A program made the position numbers and the translations under genes. A DNA stretch of 64,000 nucleotides from DATEDA01 sp963789885 (lineage in GTDB: Bacteria > Pseudomonadota > Gammaproteobacteria > Burkholderiales > SG8-39). Location of the stretch: contig CAWBNB010000050.1 of the NCBI GenBank assembly GCA_963789885.1, positions 442,506 through 506,505 of the forward strand. The letters run 5' to 3'. Under the pieces are notes generated by a model. The model had not been told where the DNA came from. It worked only from the letters and a program-made list of their open reading frames with translations, and did no database searches. Positions 40,764 through 50,749 of the stretch are shown piece after piece (the first letter of the stretch is position 1; each line of letters starts with the position of its first letter).

Positions 40764-41992
40764 CTGCCGCGGCCGCTTCGCTCCGCACCGACGTCCGCGT
40801 CATCGGGCTCGTCGGGATCGCGCACGGGCTCTCGCACTTCTTCCAGCTCTGCATTCCGCCGCTTTTTCCCCTGATCCGGGAGGAGTTCGGCACGAGCTAC
40901 GCCGCGCTCGGGGCGGTGCTGGCGGTGTTCTACGCCGTGTCGGGCGTCATGCAGACGGTGGCGGGTTTCCTGGTCGATCGCCTCGGCGCGCGCACCATCC
41001 TCCTCGCCGGCCTCGCGCTCACCGCCGGCGGAACGCTCGCGGCGGGCCTCGTCCCCTCGTTCGAGTGGTTGTTCGTCACCGCGGCGATCGCCGGGCTCGG
41101 CAACAGCGTGTTCCACCCGGCCGACCTCGCGCTGCTGAACGGCAAGGTCGCGCCAAAGCGGCTCGGGTACGCATTCAGCGTGCACGGAGTCACCGGCAAC
41201 TTCGGCTGGGTGCTCGCGCCGCTCTTCGTGGTCCCGGTCGCGCAGCTGCACGGCTGGCGCGGGGCGCTCGTCGCGGCCGGGGCGATCGGGCTCGTGTTCT
41301 GCGCCGTGATCGCTACCCAACGGGTGCTCGGCGGCGAGCTGCGCCAGCATCCGGGGGCGGCGTCGCGCGCCAGCGCGGGGATCGCGCCGCTCCTCGCGCG
41401 GCCGGTGCTGCTCACGTTCCTCTTCTTCTTCCTCTACGCGGTGGCGCTCGTCGCGTTCCAGACTTTCGCCACCGCATCGCTCACCAGTCTCCACCACGTC
41501 ACGCTCGTCGCGGCGTCGACCGCGCTGACGGCGTTCCTGATCGGCGGCGCGGCGGGCATTCTGGCGGGCGGGGTGCTCGCGGCGCGCACGCCCCGGCACA
41601 ATCTCGTCGCCGCAATTGGCGTCAGCGTGCCGGCCGTGCTCTCGCTCGTCATCGCCGTGGGGGAGTTCGGCGGCCCGGCGCTCGTCGCGATCATGGCGCT
41701 GACCGGCTTCGCGCTCGGCTCGATCGGGCCGTCGCGGGACATCATCGTCCGCGGCATCGCGCCGCCCGAGGCGCGCGGCAAGGTGTACGGGTTCGTCTAC
41801 TCCGGGCTCGACCTCGCCGGGCTGTTCGCACCGCTCGTCTTCGGCTGGGCGCTCGACCGGGGCCGGCCGGACCTCGTCTTCGTCGGCGCGGCGATCTTCC
41901 TGGTCGCCGCGATCCCGACGGTCATGCAGATGCGGCGGCGCGGAATCGCCGCTGCGCCGGGCGCCGCGCCGGCGCCCCGCGGCAGCCAGTAG
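40760..41992 (+). CDS. MFS transporter
   Basis: A 410-residue major facilitator superfamily permease with about twelve hydrophobic segments. Seen are FLVDRLGARTILLAG (loop 2-3 motif) and a late GFVYSGLDLAGLFAPLVFGWALDRG. The early HGLSHFFQLCIPPLFP recalls fosmidomycin-resistance/cyanate-type MFS proteins. The start is GTG 40760, overlapping the small secreted gene. A longer open frame upstream is an artefact of GC-rich sequence. The substrate is unknown. Confidence 0.9.
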   Translation: MTAAAASLRTDVRVIGLVGIAHGLSHFFQLCIPPLFPLIREEFGTSYAALGAVLAVFYAVSGVMQTVAGFLVDRLGARTILLAGLALTAGGTLAAGLVPSFEWLFVTAAIAGLGNSVFHPADLALLNGKVAPKRLGYAFSVHGVTGNFGWVLAPLFVVPVAQLHGWRGALVAAGAIGLVFCAVIATQRVLGGELRQHPGAASRASAGIAPLLARPVLLTFLFFFLYAVALVAFQTFATASLTSLHHVTLVAASTALTAFLIGGAAGILAGGVLAARTPRHNLVAAIGVSVPAVLSLVIAVGEFGGPALVAIMALTGFALGSIGPSRDIIVRGIAPPEARGKVYGFVYSGLDLAGLFAPLVFGWALDRGRPDLVFVGAAIFLVAAIPTVMQMRRRGIAAAPGAAPAPRGSQ

Positions 41993-42053
41993 CACACCCC
42001 CCAGGTTTGGCGCTACCCTCTCCTCCAGGCTTCGACCGGGGAGGGAGGAGTCA

Positions 42054-43097
42054 ATGCTCGCGATCGCCGGAGAGATCGTGATTGTCCTGCTGGCCGCCGT
42101 GGCGGGCGCTGCCGTCGGCTGGCTGCTCGGCCGGCGCGGCCGCGACCGCGCGGTCGCCGCGGCCCGCGACGACGCGACCACCGGCACGTTGTCTCTCGCC
42201 GACGATCTCTATGCCCGCACCCAGCGATTGCAAGTGGTGGAGGCGCGCCTCGCGCGCGCGCAGGACCAGCTCGCGGGCCGGTCCGGCGCGCTCGACGCCG
42301 CGAACGAACGGGCCGAAGCGAGCGAGCGCGCCGCCGCGGCACGGGAGCGCGAGTTCGCGGCGCTCGAGCACGAGCGCGCACGGCTCGCCTCGCGGGTAGG
42401 AGAGCTGGTCGCCGAGCGCGCGGCGGGCACGGCGGCCGCCCAGGCCGCCCGCGCCGAGATCGACGGCTGGCGTGCGCGGCTCGAGAGCGCGGAGCAGGAA
42501 TTCCTCGCCCTGTCCGCGCGCGTCGCCGAGCTCGAGCCGATGCTCGATGGGCTCCACCGGAGCGAGGCGGCGCTGGCGGAGGCCGCGTCCCGGCTGGCTG
42601 CGCTCGACCGCGCAGCGGCGGAACGGCAGCGCGAGATCGGGCGCCTCGAAGGGGAGCTCGGGATGCGCGAGAGCCAGACCGCCGGGCTGCGCGCGCGGAT
42701 CGCTGCGCTCGAGCCGCTGGAGGCGGCGCTTGCCGAGCGCGAGGCGCGGATCCGGGAGCTCGAGGCGGCGCTGCCCGCGCCGCCGGCCCCGGCGGCGATG
42801 GCACCTGCCTCGCCCGTGACCCGCCTGCCCGAGGTGCCGGCGCCCGGGCGGCGCAGGCGTGCGGTCAATGGCAGCCAGCGCGACGATCTGAAGCGGATCC
42901 CCGGGATCGGCCCGGCGACCGAACGGGTGCTGCACGACGCTGGCGTCTACACGTTCCGGCAGATCGCCAACTGGCGTGCCGAGGACCTGGCGGCGATCAC
43001 CGAGAAGCTCGGCGACTCCCCCGCGCGGCTCCAGCGCGACGACTGGATCGCCGGCGCGCGCCGGGAGCACCTGAAGAAGTACGGCGAGGCGCCCTGA
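42054..43097 (+). CDS. Membrane-anchored coiled coil with HhH domain
   Basis: A 347-residue protein with one N-terminal membrane helix (IVIVLLAAVAGAAVGWLLG), a long coiled coil (about 50-250) rich in Ala, Glu and Arg, a proline-rich linker and a C-terminal helix-hairpin-helix-like domain (about 280-345, DDLKRIPGIGPATERVLHDAG). Similar end domains occur on several unrelated bacterial proteins and may bind DNA or protein. GGGAGGGAGGAG lies before the ATG. The function is unknown. Confidence 0.75.
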   Translation: MLAIAGEIVIVLLAAVAGAAVGWLLGRRGRDRAVAAARDDATTGTLSLADDLYARTQRLQVVEARLARAQDQLAGRSGALDAANERAEASERAAAAREREFAALEHERARLASRVGELVAERAAGTAAAQAARAEIDGWRARLESAEQEFLALSARVAELEPMLDGLHRSEAALAEAASRLAALDRAAAERQREIGRLEGELGMRESQTAGLRARIAALEPLEAALAEREARIRELEAALPAPPAPAAMAPASPVTRLPEVPAPGRRRRAVNGSQRDDLKRIPGIGPATERVLHDAGVYTFRQIANWRAEDLAAITEKLGDSPARLQRDDWIAGARREHLKKYGEAP

Positions 43098-43151
43098 GGC
43101 GCTGGCCGGGGGCCCCGCGGCGCTACGATAGTGCCGCCGCCCGGCTCGTTC

Positions 43152-43535
43152 ATGTCCGAAGACCGCCTCCGCATCGACAAGTGGCTCTGGGCCGCGCGCT
43201 TCTTCAAGACGCGGAGCCTCGCCGCGCAAGCGGTGGACGGCGGCCGCGTGCAGCTGGGCGGCGCACGCATCAAGCCGTCGAAGGAGGTGAAGCCCGGCGA
43301 CGAGCTCGCCGTGCACATCGGCGAGCTCGAATGGGTGATCGAGGTCCGTGCGATCTCCTCCCGCCGCGGCCCCGCGGAGGAGGCCCGGCGGCTCTACGAG
43401 GAGCGCGAGGCGAGCAGGGTGCGGCGGCAGGCGGCGATCGACGCGCGGAAGGCGCTGCCGGAACCCGCGTTCGGGTTGCGCGGCCGACCCACGAAGCGCG
43501 ACCGGCGGATGCTGAAGCGGCTGACCGGAGACTGA
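43152..43535 (+). CDS. hslR: Heat-shock protein 15, S4 domain (HslR)
   Basis: A 127-residue RNA-binding protein with an N-terminal S4 domain (LRIDKWLWAARFFKTRSLAAQAV) and a basic tail (RPTKRDRRMLKRL). Hsp15 binds stalled 50S subunits carrying a nascent chain and helps recycle them. ATG 43152 (MSEDRLR) is preferred over the in-frame codon 21 bases upstream, which lacks conservation of the family start. Confidence 0.94.
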   Translation: MSEDRLRIDKWLWAARFFKTRSLAAQAVDGGRVQLGGARIKPSKEVKPGDELAVHIGELEWVIEVRAISSRRGPAEEARRLYEEREASRVRRQAAIDARKALPEPAFGLRGRPTKRDRRMLKRLTGD

Positions 43536-43557
43536 CCGAAAGCAGGGCGCGCCGCGG

Positions 43558-43740
43558 TCAGAACACGGTGAGCAGCGCGGCGGCGAGGAGCGAGTAGACC
43601 GCGAGCGTGCTCCAGTAGCCGAACGGCTGCTCGCCGCGGCGGAGCCACCGCCCTCCGACGCCCGCCTTCGCGAACGTCCGGCCGGCATACAGCGAGTAGC
43701 CGACGTAGCCGAGGACCACGACCCCGAGGAGCTTGAACAT
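43558..43740 (-). CDS. Small inner-membrane protein
   Basis: A 60-residue protein with two hydrophobic segments (LLGVVVLGYVGYSLYAG and LAVYSLLAAALLTVF) joined by a basic loop. ATG 43740 (MFKLLGVV) is chosen; six further codons upstream are open. It lies convergent to hslR. No family is named, but the codon use and membrane pattern favour a real gene. Confidence 0.6.
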   Translation of the reverse strand: MFKLLGVVVLGYVGYSLYAGRTFAKAGVGGRWLRRGEQPFGYWSTLAVYSLLAAALLTVF

Positions 43741-43875
43741 GCACCGAGGATGCCACACCGTGCGCCGCGCGAGGCACGAGGGCCGTGCCCGGTCATGGCG
43801 TTTTTCACCTCCCGCGGCCGGCGCGCGCGGTCGAGGCTAAGATAGGCGTCGTCGAATCGGAACCCGGAGGGCGAG

Positions 43876-44556
43876 ATGGCGAACGGGACTCCCCAGGACC
43901 TGTCGGGCGAAGGCCTCAGGGCGGCTGCGAGCGAGACGGTGCGCGAGGGCACCGACATCCGGGCGAAGGTGCACGAGCTGACCCTCCTCGCGCTCAACTC
44001 GCAGCGCTTCGACCGTCACGGCATGCGCGAGGTGATCCGGGCGGTCACCGAGGGTGCGGCGACCGGCGCGGAGAAGACGACCGTCGACATGCGCCTCGCC
44101 ATGTCCGAGGCGCTGCGGGGCATGGACCAGGCGCTCCGCACCTCCGCCGAGGCCGGGCACATGGCGCTGAAGACGCTCGCCGCCACCGGCAAGACGTTCT
44201 CCGATTCCGAGTTCAAGACGGCGCTCGCATCCTTGCGCAAGCTCGAGGACGATTTTCTGAACACCGTCGGCCAGGTCGCCGACGCGGCGAGCACGCAGGT
44301 GCAGCCGGAGCTGCGCGAGGCGCTGCGCGGCGCGCGGAAGACCGGCACCGAGACCGGCAAGCAGGTTGCGCTGACGATGGGCGACTTCGCCCAGAAGTTC
44401 TCGGCCGCCTCGGCCGATGCGGCGATCGCCGGGATCGAAGCGGCCGGCCAGTTCGGCGCGCGCTTCGCCGCGGTCGCGAGCGGGGTTCTCGGCGGGCTCG
44501 CCGACGCGCTGCGCGCCTCGGCCGAAAAGAAGGACAAGCCCGACAAGGCCGGGTAG
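43876..44556 (+). CDS. Helical phasin-like protein, unknown role
   Basis: A 226-residue, almost wholly alpha-helical amphipathic protein without membrane segments, resembling DUF6781/phasin-type proteins. It includes EGTDIRAKVHELTLLALNS near the start and a lysine-rich end. GGAGGGCGAG precedes the ATG. Its TAG stop is directly followed by the ATG of the UbiB-like kinase gene, so the two are translated together; such helical proteins are often found beside AarF/UbiB genes. The function is not established. Confidence 0.75.
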   Translation: MANGTPQDLSGEGLRAAASETVREGTDIRAKVHELTLLALNSQRFDRHGMREVIRAVTEGAATGAEKTTVDMRLAMSEALRGMDQALRTSAEAGHMALKTLAATGKTFSDSEFKTALASLRKLEDDFLNTVGQVADAASTQVQPELREALRGARKTGTETGKQVALTMGDFAQKFSAASADAAIAGIEAAGQFGARFAAVASGVLGGLADALRASAEKKDKPDKAG

Positions 44557-46246
<1,690 letters not shown>

Positions 46247-46261
46247 CGCGCGCACCGCGGC

Positions 46262-46756
46262 TCACCGCGGCGTGCGGAAGCGGCGGAAGAGCGCAGTCAT
46301 CCAGACCGCGAGCAGGACGAGGAACGTCGCGAGCAGCGCGACGAAGGGCGCGGTCGCGAGGTGCGGCGGGGAAGCGCGGTTCGCGTCGAGCAGCAGCCAG
46401 TGGACGCCGGCGAGGAGGCCGAGCGTCAGCACGCCGAACCCGCAGGCGTGGCCGGCGAGGAACGCAAGCGTCGTCTCGCGCCGCTCGGGCGCGAGCGAGT
46501 ACTCGCGGTTGGGAAGATTGACGGCGCGCGGGAAGACGCGCGGCAAGACGCCGACCATCGCCACGATGAACGGGACGAAGAGCAGCACGAAGGCGAGCAT
46601 GTAGCGCCGGTAACCGTCGCGGGTCATCCAGCCGTCGGCGCCGCCGCCGGGCCCGAAGTGCGTGCCGACCCGGTCGGGCAGGGCGGACGTCGTCGCGAGG
46701 ATGAACACCGCGGTCGCCGCCAGCGCCGCGAGGAAGAGGACGTACGCGGGTCTCAT
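46262..46756 (-). CDS. DUF1648-like membrane protein
   Basis: A 164-residue protein with four hydrophobic segments. The first loop has LPDRVGTHFGPGGGADGWMTRD, typical of the DUF1648 domain, which is also found in SdpI-type proteins. It starts 35 bases after the ankyrin gene on the same strand, likely in one transcript. The role is unknown. Confidence 0.8.
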   Translation of the reverse strand: MRPAYVLFLAALAATAVFILATTSALPDRVGTHFGPGGGADGWMTRDGYRRYMLAFVLLFVPFIVAMVGVLPRVFPRAVNLPNREYSLAPERRETTLAFLAGHACGFGVLTLGLLAGVHWLLLDANRASPPHLATAPFVALLATFLVLLAVWMTALFRRFRTPR

Positions 46757-46790
46757 CCGGAGCGCGCGGGGATCGCCGCGCGCGGGCGGC

Positions 46791-47870
46791 CTACTGCGCG
46801 GCCGCCGTCGGCTGGATGACCGGCGGCTGAGCCGCCGTCGGCTGCGCGGCGGCCGGTTTCTTCACCTTCGGCTTCGCCGGCTTGGCGACCTTCGCCGCGG
46901 TGGTCTCGGGTACGCGCCGCGTGACCGGCTCGTTCGGCCCGCGCTCGTACGTGAGCACCGCGCTCTCCTCGCCCGGCGCCGCGCGGCGCGCGGTGATCTC
47001 GAGCGACTTGGGCGCCGCCGGGGGCACGGCCGCCGCGGGCACGGGCCGTCGCAGTTCGGACACCGCGGCGTAGTAGGCATCGCGGAGCTCGTCGGAGAGC
47101 CGGCCTTCCGCTTCGGCCGCACGCATCTCGCGGAACAGGGTATCGATCCGCTCCGGCACCGGTACCGAGCGCACCGCCGGCCCGAACGCTTCCTTCCCGC
47201 TCCGCGCGGCGTCGGCGAAGCGCTCCGGCGTCCCGACCATCCGGGCGATGCGCGGGTTGTTGTAGCGCATCGCCCAGACGAACGCGTCGTCCCCGTGGTC
47301 GTTCAGGATCTTCGGATCGGCGCCGCGGTCGAGGAGGACCTGCGCCACGCTCTCGCGCCCTTCGCGCGCCGCCATCATCAGCGGCGAGGAGCCGTTGGTC
47401 GAGCGCGCGTTGACGTCGGCGCCGCGCTCGAGGAGCGCCTGCACCACCTCCTCGTGCCCGGCGAACGCCGCGTAGTGGAGCGCGGACCACTCCAGCCCCC
47501 GGCGGTTGATCTGCGCGCCGCGGTCGAGGAGCCAGCGCACCGCCTCGAGACGGCCCCGCCAGGCAGCGAACATGAGCGCCTGCTCGTGCGCCCCGTTGGT
47601 CCGGTTCACGTCCGCGCCGCGGCTCGCGAAGAGCTCCATCATCTCGATGTTGCCGTCCCACGCGGCGATCATCAGCCCGGTACCGATGCGGTCGCCGACG
47701 AAATTCGGGTCGAGCCCTTCCTCGAGCCACGCGCGCGCCGCGAAGATGTTGCCCGCCTCGATCGTCGCGCCGAACCGGACCGGATCGGGCAGCTCGGCGC
47801 GCGCGGTCGCGACCAGGCCGGCCGCGGCGAGCGCCACGGCCAGGCAGCGTGAAAGGGCTTGCGAATTCAT
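46791..47870 (-). CDS. Secreted ankyrin-repeat protein
   Basis: A 359-residue protein with a signal peptide (MNSQALSRCLAVALAAAGLVATARA) and six or so ankyrin repeats from about 45 to 215 (LMFAAWRGRLEAVRWLLDRGAQINRR and similar). The last 130 residues are Pro/Ala/Lys-rich and end in PTAAQP-type repeats, probably unstructured. ATG 47870 is chosen for the signal peptide; the frame is open to 47951. It is divergent from the TonB-like gene with only 50 bases between. It may be a periplasmic binding or immunity-like protein; this is not known. Confidence 0.85.
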   Translation of the reverse strand: MNSQALSRCLAVALAAAGLVATARAELPDPVRFGATIEAGNIFAARAWLEEGLDPNFVGDRIGTGLMIAAWDGNIEMMELFASRGADVNRTNGAHEQALMFAAWRGRLEAVRWLLDRGAQINRRGLEWSALHYAAFAGHEEVVQALLERGADVNARSTNGSSPLMMAAREGRESVAQVLLDRGADPKILNDHGDDAFVWAMRYNNPRIARMVGTPERFADAARSGKEAFGPAVRSVPVPERIDTLFREMRAAEAEGRLSDELRDAYYAAVSELRRPVPAAAVPPAAPKSLEITARRAAPGEESAVLTYERGPNEPVTRRVPETTAAKVAKPAKPKVKKPAAAQPTAAQPPVIQPTAAAQ

Positions 47871-47920
47871 CGGCTTGCCAGTGGCATGAAAGGCCCTCAT
47901 AGTCGCCAAGTCGTGCGCGA

Positions 47921-48514
47921 TTGTCAAAGCCCTTGTTGCTAAAACGTGCACTCAGCCCGGCGCTCCTGTGGGCGCTCGCGGCGTCGCTGGCGCTGCACGC
48001 CGCGGCGCTGCTGCTGCCGGCGCTCGCGCTGCCGCGCGCGCTGCGCGTCCATGATGCGGCTGTAACGTTCCTCACCGCGCGCCTCGAGCCGCGTGCCCCG
48101 GCCGAGATCGCGCCGCCGCCGGAGGTGCTCAAGAACACCATCAAAGCGCCGAAGCCGGCGCGGCCGCGCGCCGAGCCGCGTCCGCCGCGCGCCGCGTCGC
48201 CCGCGGTCTCGCCGCCCAAGCCGCGTCCACCGCCGGAACGCCTCTCCGGCGAGGTGCTCGACCGGACGCTGGGCCAGCTCTCGCAGACGCTGCTCTACCC
48301 GCCGGAGGCGGTGCGGAGGGGACTGGAGGGGGAGGTCGTGGTGATGCTCGAGCTCGACGCGGACGGGCGCATCGTCGCCGCCTCGGTCGCGAGCGGCTCG
48401 GGCCATGCGATCCTCGACGAAGCGGCGGTGCGCGCCGCGCGCCAGCTCGGCGCGCTCGGACCGGCGCTCGGCGGCAAGGCGATCCTGCTGCCGGTGCGTT
48501 TCCGGCTGATCTGA
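47921..48514 (+). CDS. TonB family protein
   Basis: A 197-residue TonB-like protein: N-terminal membrane anchor (LLWALAASLALHAAALLLPALAL), a Pro-rich spacer (PKPARPRAEPRPPRAASP) and a C-terminal TonB domain (about 105-197, LLYPPEAVRRGLEGEVVVMLELDADGRI). The start is uncertain: no ATG or GTG fits, and TTG codons at 47921, 47933 or 47936 are possible. No exbB/exbD genes are in the window, so it must use partners from elsewhere if it transmits energy to outer-membrane receptors. Confidence 0.85.
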   Translation: MSKPLLLKRALSPALLWALAASLALHAAALLLPALALPRALRVHDAAVTFLTARLEPRAPAEIAPPPEVLKNTIKAPKPARPRAEPRPPRAASPAVSPPKPRPPPERLSGEVLDRTLGQLSQTLLYPPEAVRRGLEGEVVVMLELDADGRIVAASVASGSGHAILDEAAVRAARQLGALGPALGGKAILLPVRFRLI

Positions 48515-49103
48515 TCAGAGGATCACGCTCGGGTTGCGCAACGCCTGGTCGCAGTCGATCAGGTTCACCTGCTTCACGAGGATCCGCCAGCCGCCGGCGT
48601 GCTCGGCGAGCCGGTGACCGCACCAGCCCGCGAGGACCCGTGTCTCGCCGGCGCGGTACTCGTTGACGAGGAACGTCGAGCGCACCATCAGCGTTGACGC
48701 CTCCGGAGTCCGGAAGACCTCGACGTTGGAGACAAGGCGCGCGGTGCGGGACGCGGGCACCTGCGACCACGCATAGCCCGTGCGGAGGCGATAGATCCGG
48801 CCCTCGAGCTGCCGACGGTCGTCGAAGGACACCGACACCTGCTTCCGCGGGTCGCCCGCGTTCGGGGTGGCCGGCACCCAGTACAGGCATTCGGGCGCGA
48901 AGAGCGCGAGCCAGTCCTCGAACCGTCCGCTCGTCGAGCAGGCGCGCCTCGCGCGCGAGCAGCTGGCGGCAACGGTCGCGCACGCCGGGGTCGCCGACCG
49001 CCTTGTCCTCGCGTGCCCAGTCGGTGAACGCCGCGGCGAGGTCGCGATAGAAGGCGTCCCCGACGTACCAGGACTCGCGGGCCGGGTCGCGTCCGCCGCT
49101 CAT
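48515..49103 (-). pseudogene. Rieske dioxygenase beta subunit, frameshifted
   Basis: About 195 residues of the small (NTF2-fold) subunit of an aromatic-ring-hydroxylating dioxygenase. The start MSGGRDPARESWYVGD overlaps the alpha-subunit stop by ATGA. The frame shifts by one extra base near 48935; RFEDWLALFAPECLYWVP then follows and the rest runs to 48515 (QVNLIDCDQALRNPSVIL). Apart from the shift the gene looks normal. The beta subunit helps assemble the alpha3beta3 oxygenase. Confidence 0.85.
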
Positions 49104-50431
49104 GGCTCGCGCCGCACCGTGAGATTCGGGCGCGCCTGCATCAGGCGCTTCCATTCCTTGATGTACTCGCGCATGAAGACCTCGTCGGTCGCGGGCGCCG
49201 TGATCACGCCGTCCGCGCCTACCTTGACCCGGCCGGGGATGCCGAGCCCGCGGTGCATGTAGACCCACTCGTCCTCCTCGGCCCGCAGGCCGCGCTGGAT
49301 CTCCTCGAAGTTGGCGGCGTCGTCCACCTCGCCGAAGTTCGGGAAGGCCTCCTGGGTGCGCATCCGGATCGCGTTCACGTCGTCGACCACGCCGCCGAGC
49401 GCGCCGTCCTCGTCCACCACCGCGGTCGCGTACCAGGTGAGGTTGGTTTCGTCGACGGCGACCGGCTCGATCACCTGCACGTGGTTGCCGAGGATCAGCA
49501 GGTTCGGGAAAACGTTGATGTTGACCGGCTCGGAGGAGGCGAGGTCGAGCGCCGCGTTCGCCCGCGGTCCGAGCGTGCGCCGCAGCTTCTCCTCGAAGTA
49601 CTCCATCCCGGGGTGTGCGCCCTCGATCGCCCACAGCGCGCCCGGCTCCTTCGGCACGTTCGGGCGCTTGTCCTTGAAGTGGTGGCCGTGACCGAAGTAC
49701 TGGACGTACATCGGCGCGTCGTCCGGTTTCGAGCGGTAGAAGGACATGCCCTTGCCGGGATCCTCCTCGAGCCGGTTCTCCATGTCGAGCAGGGACCGGT
49801 GCGAGAACACCACGTGGTAGCCGTCGGCGGAGTTGTCGTAGGCGAGCTTCCAGTTGCCCCGGTACTTGATCCGGTTCGCCTCGCAGAAGACGACCTTCCC
49901 GCCGGGGTGCCGGTCGAGCCACTCGTCGATCGGCTTCGTGACCGGCCCGAGGTGCTCGAGGAGCGGGGGCGCGCCGGGGTTCAGCGTGCCGAACACGAAC
50001 CCGCGGTAGCTCTCGACCCGCGGGACCTGCGCCAGGTTGAACTTTGCGTCCTTGAAGTCGCAGGCATAGCCGTCCGGCCACGGCACGCCGCTCAGCTTCC
50101 CGCTGTTGAGGTACGTCCAGCCGTGGTAGGGGCACTGGAAGGCCTTCGCCGATCCGCGGTCCGCCCGGCAGAGCGTCGTACCGCGGTGGGTGCAGCGGTT
50201 GTAGAGCGCGCGGATCGTGCTCCGGCTGTCGCGGAGCACGATGAGCGGGCGGAGACCCAGGCGGACGGTGACGAAGTCGTCGTTCTTCGGGATCTGGCTC
50301 TCGTGGGCGAGATACGCCCATGTGCCGCCGAACACCCGCGTCATCTCGTCCGCGAAGATCCCGGGATCGGTGTAAAGGAGGCGGTGCACCCGGTCTTCCT
50401 GCACCAGCTCGTCCAGATCGTGCTGCGACAT
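49100..50431 (-). CDS. Rieske dioxygenase alpha subunit
   Basis: A 443-residue large subunit of an aromatic-ring-hydroxylating dioxygenase. The Rieske cluster ligands are Cys80, His82, Cys100 and His103 (CTHRG, CPYHGW). The mononuclear iron site is in NSADGYHVVFSHRSLL. ATG 50431 (MSQHDLDEL) is preferred to the open frame up to 50602. No ferredoxin or reductase gene is adjacent, so electrons must come from elsewhere. The substrate is not clear: benzoate-, anthranilate- or cumate-type enzymes have similar sequences. Confidence 0.92.
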   Translation of the reverse strand: MSQHDLDELVQEDRVHRLLYTDPGIFADEMTRVFGGTWAYLAHESQIPKNDDFVTVRLGLRPLIVLRDSRSTIRALYNRCTHRGTTLCRADRGSAKAFQCPYHGWTYLNSGKLSGVPWPDGYACDFKDAKFNLAQVPRVESYRGFVFGTLNPGAPPLLEHLGPVTKPIDEWLDRHPGGKVVFCEANRIKYRGNWKLAYDNSADGYHVVFSHRSLLDMENRLEEDPGKGMSFYRSKPDDAPMYVQYFGHGHHFKDKRPNVPKEPGALWAIEGAHPGMEYFEEKLRRTLGPRANAALDLASSEPVNINVFPNLLILGNHVQVIEPVAVDETNLTWYATAVVDEDGALGGVVDDVNAIRMRTQEAFPNFGEVDDAANFEEIQRGLRAEEDEWVYMHRGLGIPGRVKVGADGVITAPATDEVFMREYIKEWKRLMQARPNLTVRREP

Positions 50432-50749
50432 ACGCGTTTCCTGGAAGAAGTCGAAGTGCTCGTTGTGCGAGGGCCATCTAATTGAATTGCGTTGCGTCCG
50501 TGCAGTGTAGCGGAACAAGGACTTACGGCCGCGGGCGGAGCCGGAGGTAAGAACCAGGGTGTGCGGCATCGGCGTGAACGCCGTGATGCGGAGCCGGGGC
50601 ACGTCGCGGACCGGCCAGGGGCGGTCGTTCGCGGAACCGCTATTCGATCACTCGGCCAGCGCGAAGCAGTAGCGCCTGCGCGATCAGCCCAGGCGCGACG
50701 GCGCACACTTGGCGCTTATGCGCGGCGAGGGCCGCTATTGGCGAAAAAA
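50432..50749. other. Intergenic stretch, no gene seen
   Basis: These 318 bases between two minus-strand genes show no convincing coding frame. The promoter for the dioxygenase pair is expected here; an AT-richer patch (TAATTGAATTGCGTTGC, about 50479-50495) is the likeliest place. Confidence 0.5.
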
